From positions 68,945 to 132,944 of the forward strand of contig MNCI01022113.1 of the NCBI GenBank assembly GCA_015680685.1: 64,000 nucleotides of DNA, in the 5' to 3' direction. Positions within the stretch are counted from its first letter, which is position 1. Each line of letters opens with the position of its first letter. Below the pieces are notes generated by a model, which was not told where the DNA came from, did no database searches, and saw only the letters and a list, made by a program, of their open reading frames with translations. This document shows positions 35,040 through 46,338 of this stretch, in pieces. The stretch comes from Gnetum montanum. Its lineage: Eukaryota > Streptophyta > Gnetopsida > Gnetales > Gnetaceae. A program made the translations under genes and the position numbers.

Positions 35040-35607
35040 CATCTTTGGATTAGATGTTCTTCTATATTGTCTAAGTCATAATGAAGTGTAAAATGTGTTA
35101 CAACAGGTTCATTCTAACGTATGTGGAGGTCATTTCGGTTCATAGTTTCTAGTAGCTTAGATCATTTCGTTAGGTTATTGGTGACCTACAATGTCTAAGA
35201 ACATGCATATGATAGTTAAGATTTGTGATACATGTCAATGTCATGCTCCACTTATTTATGTGTCATCTCAAGAGCTTCGGATGTTTAAAATTGTATGGTC
35301 ATTCCAGAAATGGGGGCTAGATCTCACAGGTTCTATTAATTCTTTATCTTCTTCCAATCATCAGTTTATTTTAATAGCTACTAAATATTTTACTAAGTGG
35401 GTTGAAGCTATTCCTTTAATAACTACAACTTCTAAGTATACTTGTTTTATTTTGGATCATATAATCACTCAGTTTGTTATTCCTTTCTACATCATGACTC
35501 ATAATAAACCTCATCTTTCAAAAGCATATGTTTTGTACACATCATACACAATGTATAATCATCAATTTTGTAACTATCCAAGATTTTTCGTAATCACTTA
35601 TAAATAA
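35040..35607 (+). pseudogene. Integrase of element C (5' part)
   Basis: Plus strand: LDVLLYCLSHNEV, QVHSNVCGGHFGS, KICDTCQCHAPLIY (HHCC zinc region), WGLDLTGSIN (first catalytic Asp), ILIATKYFTKWVEAIPL, then FVIPFYIMTHNKPHL, where the second Asp of the usual SDNGTPF motif reads His. The frame ends at 35607 with no Glu-bearing segment or C-terminal domain, so the element is truncated here or too decayed to read. Confidence 0.8.
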
Positions 35608-37857
35608 GTTGTAACAAAAGGATGTGTCTTATTATGCAAACCATTACAACGTTATCCATGCAACATAAGCAGTTGTTAATTAGTTACAAAGAAGTGACAT
35701 GAAGAACAAAAGAGGTGGTAAAAAATAATTTGAAGATTGAGAAGACAGTATATGGAAGTAACAATGAATCATAAGAAAATATATTGGACGTAGCACTGTA
35801 TAGAAGATATTCAGAATTAAAACCACATGAAATCAAACATAAATATCCAAAGTAAGAAAGTAGTCAATACTAAAAAATATAATCAAATAGAATAGTCATT
35901 ATGATCCATAAATTTGTAATGATAATCTAAGAAACTAATATATTATCAAGTTATTTTTAAGAGAAAGAAGTGAAGTTTAAATCTAGTTTCCTAAATAGAA
36001 CAAGAGGATCCAATGTGAGCCATTCGTAATCTAGTCTAGTTTCCTAAGAGGAAGAGAAGACCATCTAAAAAGTTACTATGGAATGAAAAAGATGTCTACG
36101 AAAAGGGACATGATATGATTGATATAGTAGTCCATCATATGCCAAGTTATGGATCACTAAAGGAGTCTAAGAAGGGTTTATTTCGCACAAGACTAACCAA
36201 CTAGAAAAATTCCCACAAGACCTATCATGAGTAATAGGCAAAGGGAGGCATTGTAAGGATGTAGCCAAATAAGAGGAAAAGAAAGAAGAAGAAAATGTTA
36301 TGGGGTAGGGATTCATAACAAGATTGTAAAATACCAAGAATGACTATAGAATGTGGACAATCTGATTATGAAAGATGTATAAAAATAAGTTGTTTAACTA
36401 AGAAGTTAAGTTTTCTCATAATCTAAATAATCATTGTATAATTAGAGTAGTCTAAGATATGTAAAACCAAATTCTAAAAAATCTTTTATAGATGTGGCTA
36501 TCTTTATTTGAGCTCTATTTTAAAAGAGGATATCTTAGGCTTGATCCTTACTCTAATATAAATATTCTCTTAGGCTCAAAATTGTGTAGATTTCCTCTAA
36601 TTTGACTTGGATTTTCTTGTTGTTATCATAGATCATTTCATTTAGAGCTTTCTTTTTTATTTTTGAAGCTTATTATTGATAAATTAACCTATGACATTGC
36701 ATTCCTAGATGCCATGACATATATCAAATATACATAACATTCAACATAATGTATAATGAATGTAATGGGAAAATTTAGAAGGAAATAAAAGAGGAAACTT
36801 TCTTATTGTAGAAATAATATATCTAGGTCATGTTTTAAGGGTTGTTTAGGGTTCTCTTCCTTCAACATTTATCTCCTAGAGGTAATCTAGAATTTCCATC
36901 ATGGTTAGACCTATACCCATCCAAAAGGAATGACAAATCACCTTATTATCCTACTTCATGTAGCACTCATTAGTCATTTCTATTAGGCTTTGCAACTTCA
37001 TGTTAGCATAACAATAAATTCTTAGGTATAAATACCTCTACTCAAATCCCCAAAGGTTACCTCTAAAGATATTCCTATTATTATAACATGTTTTTTTGAG
37101 ACTTATTACAATAGTTATATCATTTATTACAAAGAGACATTATCTTCATTATGGAACAACTCCATTTTGGGAATGGCAATGTGACAAAATACCCTACTTA
37201 GCTTTTGTTCTTTCTTGAATAAGTCTATATTAAGGGTCTTTTTCCATGCTCCAATACTTCAATACTTTGATTTCTTCTTTTGAGTGAGGTTCAAATTTAA
37301 ATTTCTCTTGTGTATTTTACAAATAGAAATAAATGAAAAGAATTTTTGAAAAAAATAAATATTATCTTATTAACAATTTACCTTAATTCCTAGGTAATTA
37401 CAATAGGTGAATTAAAGATCTACCAAATACCAATCACTAGTCCTAACTAGGGTTATATGAAGTGCAAATTATCTTTGGTTATTCAAGTGAAGGTAGCTCA
37501 AATTATTTTTTCCACTTATATTACCTAAAATATTTTACTTTTCTAATTTAGATATATAATTTAAGAAACCAAAGAATAGAAGTAGGTTAAGAAATTTCCC
37601 TAATATGCATCAACCCATGGGATCAAGAAATGGAGTCGTAATTCTTCCATAATGACTATACGATTGGATGGCCTTTTTTGGGATGACAAGGTTTAATCTT
37701 GCTCCTCAACTTCTTCATTGAGAATTAACTTCAAATAACTTCATTATTTGAAACAATCATATATCATACTAGATGTAATCTAAGGTCTTGAAAAAAAAAG
37801 ATGTTTACTTGTCTCTGGTATTCATGGCAATAGAATGGTGAATTATTATTCTTAATG
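35608..37857. other. Unassigned AT-rich 2.2 kb
   Basis: Expected place for the end of element C and its 3' LTR, but nothing matching 11604-12550 was found. No domain, tandem array or RNA gene recognised on either strand. Confidence 0.4.
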
Positions 37858-37862
37858 AACAT
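37858..37862. other. Target-site duplication of element B, left copy
   Basis: AACAT directly before the left LTR, repeated at 46334-46338. Confidence 0.85.
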
Positions 37863-39136
37863 TGAAACACCACAAAAGTTTGGGCTACTGCTTTTTGACT
37901 TCAAAGTTGTCTAAGTGTTAGAACGATGATACTTTCTGCAAATTTTTCTAAGTGCTAGGACCACGCTCTCCACTACAATAGAGCGTAGTTAGCTTCAATG
38001 ACCAATTTTTTACAATTTTGGCTAAGTGTCCGAACAAGGTCATAAGCTACAAAATTTTTCGAAGTGTTGAGACTACACTCTTCACTATGGAGACTACGCT
38101 CTAGAGTGTAGTTAGCGTAGTCAACACACACTAGACAGTTTTGCAAGATTTTTTCTAATTGTTTGAATGAGCTCACAAGCTACAAAGCTTTTCTAAGTGT
38201 TGAGACTATGCTCTCCACTATTGGGACTATGCTTTAGAGTGTAGTTAGCATGAAAGCAGCAGTTTTGACATATTTTTTCTAATTGTCGGGACTACGCTCT
38301 AGAGCATAGTTGGGGTTGAGTGTAGTCCCAACTACCCCTTTGCCACGTGGCAGTTGATTCGCATTTTTTTGCAACCCTAACCCTATAAATACCCTTGTCT
38401 TGTGCATTTTCAAGGAGAGAGCAAATTTCATATGGTTGGCATTTTTCAAGTTTAGCATTTGGCATTTGGGCGAATGAGACCCAAAGGCACACTAGCGACC
38501 CAGAGAGTTAGAGTTGCAGACCATAGCCCATCATAACTCCCTTGTAGCCTAGCTGAACACCATAGCCCACGGTACACCACGGTGGCCAACCTGGCAGGCA
38601 CGGACACCATGGCGAGCACCAAACTTCACGACCTGACACCACTGAGACTGTGACTATGCACTCCACTGCGATTGTTGTACACAGCGTACCTTCTAAATAC
38701 CTTTTGGAGTTAACTATGCTCAACCCCATTTAGGGTGATATTTCATTTCTCTCTCTTCCCCTATTTGCATTTTCTTTACATTTTTTCACATTTCATTCAC
38801 ATTTTGGCCTACAAATATGCTTAGACGACGGTCCATGCGTGTTGACACTCCTGTTTTCTACCAAAAAATGTGACTATGCTTGGCATTGTTCACACCATTA
38901 ACACCGACTATGCTCAACACTATTCAAACAATTAACACAGTTGACACCACTCGAAACTTAGCATTGTTTGCATTAACACCATTTGCACTTTGTAAGTTTT
39001 TGTTTGATCGACAAGACTATTCAGGGCACCCTATCTCCGCCTCCAACAAGGCCCTTGCATAGACACAGGGTCAAGGCTATGCAACTGTAGACCTCTTGGT
39101 ATATCGTTCTAGCCTTCGATGTTTTCAGTTGCTATA
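37863..39136 (+). mobile_element. 5' LTR of element B
   Basis: 1,274 bp, TGAAACACCACAAAAG...GCTATA (the CA end has decayed to TA). U3 has about 110-bp imperfect repeats, each with inverted GACTAYGCTC / GAGYGTAGTY sites. A G-box core CACGTG lies at 38344-38349 and the TATA box at 38384-38391. Confidence 0.9.
38384..38391 (+). promoter_or_regulatory. TATA box, 5' LTR of element B
   Basis: TATAAATA in the context ACCCTATAAATACCC, preceded 35-40 bp upstream by a CACGTG G-box that is mutated in the partner LTR (ACATGG). Confidence 0.65.
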
Positions 39137-39140
39137 GTTT

Positions 39141-39160
39141 TTCATACTAGAAGGAGAGCC
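39141..39160 (+). other. Primer-binding site of element B
   Basis: CATACTAGAAGGAGAGCC just after the LTR, related to TGGTGCTAGAAGGAGG of element C. Confidence 0.5.
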
Positions 39161-39384
39161 TTGTCGTTTCCTTCTTTGCACTCCATTGTGGTTGTCTTTG
39201 CATGCTATCTGCACCCCTGTTGGTGTAGATTGGTCCCTGTTGTCGATCTCCTTGAGACCTTACGTAGCAACCCAAATCACATTGTTCTCCACTTTTTTCT
39301 AAGTCTTTGCTCTTTGAGCATAGAGAGCGTAGTAAGTGGAGAGCGTAGTTGGTGTGAAGTAGTGTGTGTAGTCTACAGTTTTTT

Positions 39385-39740
39385 GATACTACACACACTT
39401 AGCCATTTTTTTGACATTTTGATACTTAGCCATTTTTTTGCATTTTCTATACTTAGCCATTTTCTGCTACTGGTAGACTTAACCATTTTTTTCCATTTTC
39501 ATACTTAACATTTTTTCTACATTTTGATACTTAGCATTTTTTTTTGCATTTTCATACTTAGCCTTTTTTTCTATGTTTTCATACTTAGCATTTTTTTTTT
39601 GCATTTTCATACTTAGCCAAATTTTTGTAGTTTTACACTTAGTTAATTTTCTATGCTTTTATACTTAGCCTTTTTTTTGCTATCGATAGACTTAGACATT
39701 TTTCTACATGTTTCAGAGTTAGCCATTTTTTACAAGCAGC
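39385..39740 (+). repeat. T-rich ACTTAGCC tandem repeat, about 12 copies
   Basis: Units of 27-32 bp reading CATACTTAGCCATTTTTTTGC-like, in the leader before gag. A related but distinct run occurs in the leader or LTR of element C (about 11870-12380). Confidence 0.8.
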
Positions 39741-39759
39741 AACTCTTCCACCTTGATCT

Positions 39760-41530
39760 ATGAACATGAATCTAGGTCAACCTTTCACATTGGTGTCTAA
39801 CACACTTGACACCTTCACAATCCACCCAAAGCATGCCACACTTAGCCATGAACAATATAACTTTTTTTGTGCCAAAATCCAAGTAGGATTACTCATGGAT
39901 AGCCTTGACATAGAGGATAAACAAGACTTTGAACAAATCCACCAAAATAGATGAGAGTACAACCCTTCCTCATTTGACATAATCCCACTCATGGAGTCCT
40001 ATCACCAGTTATTGTCCTAGCTTATCTGTGCAAATGAGCACGACATGGAAACTAACTACGAGGAAGCCTTACAAGAGGAGGAAGACAAGTCTAAGGCTTG
40101 CTCTGAATGTGAGAGCCCTCTTTACACTATCTTCCAATAATCACTCCATATTTTGGTAGCAAATGTGTCCATCCAACCCTATGCTCATGTAGGGGCCACC
40201 TCCTAGCCCCAAACAATTCAAGCATCTTATGTATTGCCTATTTCATTGGTTCCCTTAGTGTCAATTCAACCCATGCATGTGGCCCACCTTGATCACCGTG
40301 CCCATCCCTCAACCAACCCATGCATGTCTACTACGATGTTAAACTAGCATACTATGCAACCAAAAATCCAACCCTTCATTGTGCAAACAACACAAGCCTA
40401 GTCAATGTAATTGGCTAGCACATCCCCAAGCTTGGATTTGGCATTCTAGCTGATCCAAAGTTTGATGGAGGAGATCAACCAACTCAAATCTACCTCCTTT
40501 GAAACCATCAAGGTGGTGGACATCTATCAGGATGATTCCATAAGTCCTTTAGTCCCACCACTAGCTCTCCCAACTAGGGTCCCACTACTTCAACTCACCA
40601 AGTACAACGATGAGGAAAACCCCAATGCACACTTGGTCATGTTCAGGTTTAAGTGTCTGTTGCTACAAACTTAGCCACATGCAATCATGCATATCTTCCC
40701 CATGTCCCTAACTGGTAAAGCCCTTGATTGGTATTATTTTCTACCTAGGGGCTTAATCTCCTTCTTTGAGGACCTCCTAAGCTAGTTTGTGAGATTCTTC
40801 AGGTACAACCTAAAACTTGAAGCAACCCTTGACTAGCTTATGTAGGTCAAGTAGGTATCCCTAGAGCTCATGCCCAAGTTTATCCAACATTTGAACACTA
40901 CGTTGAATGAAATGCATGAGCCAATCATAGAGACTCACCTCTTGGCCATTTTCAAGGGTGCAGTCAATGACTTTATTAAGTCAAAATTGTACCACCTAGG
41001 CTTGAAGTCTCTCAACCAAGCCTTTGCCCAAACAAAAGGCATAGAGGAGGTAGCACAAGCAAGCAATGACCCAACCTACATGGCATATAGAAACCAACAT
41101 GCATGTAAGTAAAATAAAATAGTGGCAACTATAGCCACAATCGCCAAAGCAACCGGCCATAATGTAGGCCACTTTGAGGCCCAACATTGAGTGCAAGGAT
41201 CACTCAAGGTATACCCCACTACTAATGGAACCCTTCGAGCTACTAGGGCAACTTTTGAAAACTAGGAAAATCCAATACAACACGTATTGGAGATTGCTCC
41301 TCAAAAACATGATAGGTACTATGAACTACTGAGGAATCCCACCTTAATAGTACCAAATGATCCCCTGGTCCCAAAGGACTTTTGACTAGACTAATTTTGT
41401 CACTACCACCAAATGTTCGGTCATAGCACGAACAACTATTAGGCTTTGCAAGACAACTTGCAAAGAATGATAGAAATGGACCAACTTGTGCTCAACGCAA
41501 TGAGCCAATCCAACAGAGAAGATGACCCTA
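39760..41530 (+). pseudogene. Gag of element B
   Basis: Plus strand: an N-terminal frame (39760-39954), then LQLTKYNDEENPNAHLVMF (about 40590), MSLTGKALDWYYFLPRGLIS (about 40700-40760), LMPKFIQHLNTTLNEMHEP and FKGAVNDFIKSKLYHLGLKS (40870-41110). A zinc-knuckle-like FCHYHQMFGHSTNNY with a final Cys lost lies near 41395-41440, then a Met/Gln-rich end. This is Tat-type Gag. TAG stops interrupt it at Gln positions (for example before VRFFRYN). Confidence 0.8.
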
Positions 41531-42440
41531 CATCATTAACTTCATCAGCATAGGAGGCAAGTCTAAACCTATGTAGCAACCTTTTGTGATCTAAGTGTCT
41601 CCTAGCAAGGCAAGGATTCCCTCAGCATCCACAAGCAAGAGGCCTCCTTTTGTGATCAAAGTGCCACCTCAAGCATCCACAACACCCTTCATGGTAAGGA
41701 TCCTGCTACCTTCATTCACTAAGATGTTAAATTGGCAAAACTTGTCTGCTGAGATGTTAAATTGGTCTGAAATTGTACCTACAACTGCTAAAAAATCCTT
41801 TGTTATCAAGGTGCCACAACAAGCTGGCCCCATAGTGACAACTCCCAAACAATCGTTTTTTGTCATTAGGGTATCACAATGTGATGGTCCCTCACCTACC
41901 TAAAACCTAATAGTGGGCAATGTGTTGGTCTCTTCTCCTTCAAGGGCTAACCCCATTGGCAACCTGGGTAGGCCTACCAATTGGCAATGCAAGAGGCTAA
42001 ATGAGCACCTCGTAACCCCCATGGTTGAAGCAAAGGCCGTAACCAGCAAGTCGCAACTGAACACTAGAACCCCTACCCCCAAGCAGGCCAAACAACCCAT
42101 GCCCAAGTCCCCTCTATGAGAGATCTATCTCTTAAGCCACATGGAGAAGGTGAAGGCCAAGACAATAGCCAATGACAAGGACTTTGCAACTGCACTAGCC
42201 TAGGTGAAATAAACACTCAAGCAAAAGAACACAACATTGATTTTGTATGACCTGGTCATGATCTCATCTACTCACTGCCAAGTGTTGGCCTAGATGTTGG
42301 CCTTCATTCCCATCATAGAGGACATCCCTACAAATGAGGCGGCATCCATTTGTGCAGTGATGTTGCCCCCTATGGCACAGGAATTGAGTTCAAAATCCCT
42401 AGCCTTTCACAACGATGTAATCAAGGTCAACTCCGAATGA
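41530..42440 (+). pseudogene. Gag-protease linker of element B
   Basis: Plus-strand frames rich in Pro, Thr, Ala and Lys with a repeated phrase (FVIKVPPQAS, FVIKVPQQAG, FVIRVSQCDG) at 41650, 41795 and 41860, so the linker arose by internal duplication. No domain recognised. Confidence 0.5.
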
Positions 42441-42890
42441 GGGGAGGTCACTACAACTCCACTATCCATTAGCATACACATTGGGCAATGCATGATTTGC
42501 AAGGTTCACGTTGATGATAGTGTAACAACAAACATAGTTCTATACTCTATCATTGACAAACTAGGCTTGGTAAACAAGATTAGGCCAATCAAAACCATGA
42601 GTCTAAAATCCTTCAATGGATCACACATCACTATTAGAAGCATAATCAACTTAGCCTTCATGGTAGGGGAGCAGTTCCCCACCTCTGTAGATTTCACTAT
42701 CATAGAGGAGATGCTAGGCTTCAACCTAATCTTAGGTAGGCCTTGGCTACCTCAACTACAAGTTATCTCCTCTCCCATCCATCAAGAGATCCACATCATG
42801 TACAAAGATGTTCAAGTTATCATCTATAATGATAACATGTTCCCTTTGGCTATCCACCACATAGACATGGGGTAAGTGTTAGAGGTGGAG
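42440..42890 (+). pseudogene. Aspartic protease of element B
   Basis: An open 127-residue frame (42492-42875): CKVHVDDSVTTNIVLYSIID (active site D-D-S in place of D-[NT]-G), VDFTIIEEMLGFNLILGRPW and LPQLQVISSPIHQEIHIMYK. The length and GRPWL/SS-HQ end are typical of Tat proteases. The active-site Gly is not present, so it may be inactive even where open. Confidence 0.75.
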
Positions 42891-45051
42891 TTTCTTAGTG
42901 GTACACCTATGGCAACCAATGCAACACCTAAGGCTAAGACACCCAAATGAGTCGTTGAAGGTAATAGCTCCCTAGAGAACCTTAAGCCTTGCATGCCCCC
43001 TAATCCATGCCCAATTAGTAAGCAACTATGTGACTAAGACTTTCCCTTGGCCAAAAGCATGCTAGGTGCCTACTTACCACTTGCCTCCACGTGCCATGCA
43101 CTTTTGGTTTTTGCTTGCATTACATTTGTTTATGCATTTACATTTTTCTTGCTTGTTTAGTTTACACATTGCTTCACTTTGTTTATGCATTTATGCTTTG
43201 TTTATGCATCTATCCACTTAGCCTATGCATTGCATTTGCAAAAGATCAAAACACAAAAAAATCATGAAACTACAAAAACACATGGCTTGAAAAGACCTTA
43301 AACTAGCAACCCCACCATGGCTCGAAAAGGCCTTAAACTAGCCTTGTAGCTTGTCATGGTGTCAAACTGGCAACATTTCCCACAACCTGCCATGGTCCTA
43401 AAACTGGCAACACATGGCATGAAATGGTCTTAAATTAGCAAAACACATGGCCCGAAATGGCCTTAAACTATCATTGTGGCCCGGAATGGCCCAAAACTAT
43501 CACTTTTCACATTACTTTCTTTTCACTTGTGTACATTAACCTTGTTACACAGTTGCCACTTGATGTTGTTCTTCTAGTTGATTTTTGCAAGATCTTGAAG
43601 GCGCACAACATGGCTATGCATGTAGCACTGTACCTCACCAAAGCAAGGTAAGCACACAACTCGTCCACCATGATGCTAAAATTGGCATAGCCATCTACCA
43701 TGATGCTACAATTGGCACAACACTTATATGCCATAATGCTAAAACTAGCATAGTTCATCCTTGGGTCATGATGTTAAATTGGCACAACAGCTCATCTATT
43801 ATGATGTTAAACTGGAACCAACATCCACCATTTACTACGATGTTAAAATAGCACCCTATAGTCTTCTAGGACTCTAAACTAGAACCCCACGATTTGCCAA
43901 TATCTTAAACTGGGTTCATAGTTTGCTAGGACTTTAAATTGGCATGTTGCTGATCTTTTGGAGCACCTACCATTGGTGCAACCTTTGGGGCACTCTAGCA
44001 ATATTACACTGGCAATTCCACTAGCTTCCTATGCACTTGCAACTAGTTCAGCTTTTCAAGCATCTGCAGCATCTTCACATTTGGCATTTCACTTGCATCT
44101 CATGTTTTGTGATTTTCTTATCTTCTCGGAGTTGTGTTTGTAGGATGAAGCCTCAAAGGCAGTTGTGCAAAGGTGCTTCTCATCACAGTAGTAGGTTATC
44201 ACATTGCTCCAATGTGCACAATTGTGCTAGCAAAGCCACTCAAGTGTACATCTCCCTCATCTTGTTTTAGCCTATGCACATTCACTTCTGCATTCCCATA
44301 CCCTCTTGCATTCCTTACATTCCCCCACATGCAAACTCTTTGATGCATACACATTGTAAACACACATGGCATATCCTCTTCACATCAACCATAGAACCCA
44401 TAGTGGACATAATGTAAGCCATCTCATGGGAAGCTTCTGTGGGTTGGCCAAAGCCCAAGTGGATGTAACACAACTCATCTTAGGGAGGAAACACCTATCC
44501 TATAGATGTGACACAGTTGCACTAAAGCAAAGCTTATTAGGTAGCATGTAGTCCACTTGGTGAAAAGCATACTGTAAATAACATCTCGTAATGTGCAGAA
44601 CCCAAAGCAAGTTCACCTCGCAATCAAAAAAGCAAAAAAAATATGAAAAAAAGGAAATAGAAGAGAGTGGGGAAAAGCACATCCCCAAGAATATTGACAG
44701 CACTGCAATTTTGCAACTAGCCCAGCCTTAGATTGACTTTGACTCTCTCATGAGCACTCCAATGAGAGGTTAACATTTTAGGGGCAAGCCACTTCATGCC
44801 ATGGTCACTGTTAGCCATGCTGACTTTGCAACCTACATCATGATACACTATTTACATTTCATCTTCCCTATTCACATTCCATCTCCCTAGCATTATCTAC
44901 ACCCTTTACCCTAGCATACCCCTATCCACAACACTTTTAAACATGGTGGAGCGATATTTGGTCAGGTACTAATGAGCGATGTTGGTGTCGGGCCTACTAT
45001 GGTGTTTTGCGTTCTTTGTCAATGTCTCTTGGGCCACTCCTCTAGACGTCA
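42890..45051 (+). other. 3' noncoding region of element B
   Basis: No pol domain. Contains CATGGCCYGAAATGGCCTTAA-type imperfect repeats (43270-43500) and GATGYTAAAATTGGCA-type repeats (43670-43960). The rest is unassigned. Confidence 0.6.
43270..43960 (+). repeat. Two imperfect tandem repeat families in element B
   Basis: First: ATGGCNCGAAAAGGCCTTAAACTAGC units about 40 bp apart (43282-43500). Second: CCATGATGCTAAAATTGGCA units 30-50 bp apart (43670-43960). Repeats in this position are a known feature of Tat-lineage elements. Confidence 0.75.
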
Positions 45052-45066
45052 ACAAAGAGGGGCCAA
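45052..45066 (+). other. Polypurine tract of element B
   Basis: CAAAGAGGGGCCAA ends at the first base of the right LTR. Confidence 0.65.
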
Positions 45067-46333
45067 TGAAACACTACAAAATTTCGAGCTACCACTTTTC
45101 GATTGCAAATTTATCTAAGTGTTAGAACGATGATACTTTCTACAAATTTGTCTAAGTGTGGGACTATGCTCTCCACTCCAGTAGAGCGTAATTAGCTTCA
45201 ACAACCAATTTTCTACAATTTTGGCTAAGTGTCCAAATGAGGTCACAAGCTGCAAAATTTTTCCAAGTGTTGAGACTACACTATCCACTATTAGGACTAC
45301 ACTCTAGAGTGTAGTCAACATAGTCAAAACACAATAGCTAGTTTTGCAAGAATTTTTCTAAGTGTCTAAATGAGGTCATAAGCTACAAAATTTTTCTAAG
45401 TGTTGAGACTATGCTCTCCACTATTGAGACTACACTCTAGAGCATAGTCAGCATGAAAATACTAGTTTTGGCATATTTTTTCTAACTATTGGGACTATGC
45501 ACTAGAGCATAGTTAGGGTTGAGTGTAGTTGGGATTGAGCGTAGTCCCAACTACCCCTCTACCACATGGTAGCTAATCCGCATTTTTCGGCAATCCTAAC
45601 CCTATAAATACTTGTACCTTGGGCATTTTGAAGGAGAGAGAGAAAATTTTAGATGGTTGGCATTTGGCATTTGGGTGAACAAGACCTAAAGGCACACTAG
45701 TGACCTAGAGAGGTAGAGTTGCAGACCATGGCCCACTGTAGCCCCCTTGCAGCCTAGTCGAATACCACAGCCCATGGTACACTGTAGCAGCCAACTTGAC
45801 AAGCACAGACACCATGGCAAATGCCAAACTTCATGGCCTAACACCACTAAGACTATGACTATGCTCTTCACTGCACTTGTTGTACACTGTGTAAACCCCT
45901 TTTGGAGTTAACTACACTCAACCCCATGTGGAGTGGTGTTTTGTTTCGCTCTCTTCCCTCTGCATTTTCTTTACATTTTTTTTTGCATTTTGTTCACATT
46001 TTGGCCTACAAGTATGCTCAGGCAGTAATCCATGCATGTCGGCACTTCTATTTTCTACCAAAAAGCGTGACTATGCTCGACACTATTGACATCATTAACA
46101 CTAACTACACTCAACATTGTTCACATGGTTAACACAATTAACATTGCCTGACACTTAGCATTGTTTACATTAACATTGTTTACACTCCATAAGTCCTTGT
46201 TTGATTGACAAGACCATTCAGAGCACCTCATCTCTGCCTCCAGCAAGGCCCTCATGTGGACACAGGGTCAAGGCTATGTGACTGTAGACCTCTCAATGTA
46301 CTATTCCAACCTCTGTTGTTTTTTATCACTACA
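45067..46333 (+). mobile_element. 3' LTR of element B
   Basis: 1,267 bp, TGAAACACTACAAAAT...TCACTACA. TATA box at 45603-45610. It has the same paired GACTAYRCTC/GAGYRTAGT sites as the left copy, more diverged. Confidence 0.9.
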
Positions 46334-46338
46334 AACAT
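46334..46338. other. Target-site duplication of element B, right copy
   Basis: AACAT, identical to 37858-37862. Confidence 0.85.

Larger units (their letters stand above)
11604..35607 (+). mobile_element. Element C: Tat-like retrotransposon split by element 4
   Basis: Plus-strand gag, protease (left of element 4), then RT, RNase H remnant and integrase (32634-35607) in the correct polyprotein order. The protease-RT linker is interrupted exactly by element 4. The start is damaged by element 3 and no 3' LTR was recognised. Heavily stop-ridden, and by nesting order older than elements 4 and 1. Confidence 0.75.
37863..46333 (+). mobile_element. Element B: Tat-like gag-protease retrotransposon, complete ends
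   Basis: 8,471 bp with two LTRs of about 1.27 kb (roughly 80-85% alike by eye, so old), duplication AACAT, PBS after the left LTR, and a PPT (AAAGAGGGGCCAA) before the right LTR. Gag and protease are recognisable on the plus strand. No RT, RNase H or integrase follows: the last 2.2 kb is noncoding with tandem repeats. The copy is non-autonomous by structure, before counting its stops. Confidence 0.9.

Noticed and set aside
35608-37857. 3' LTR of element C
   Set aside because: Expected by position, but no stretch resembling 11604-12550 could be found by eye.
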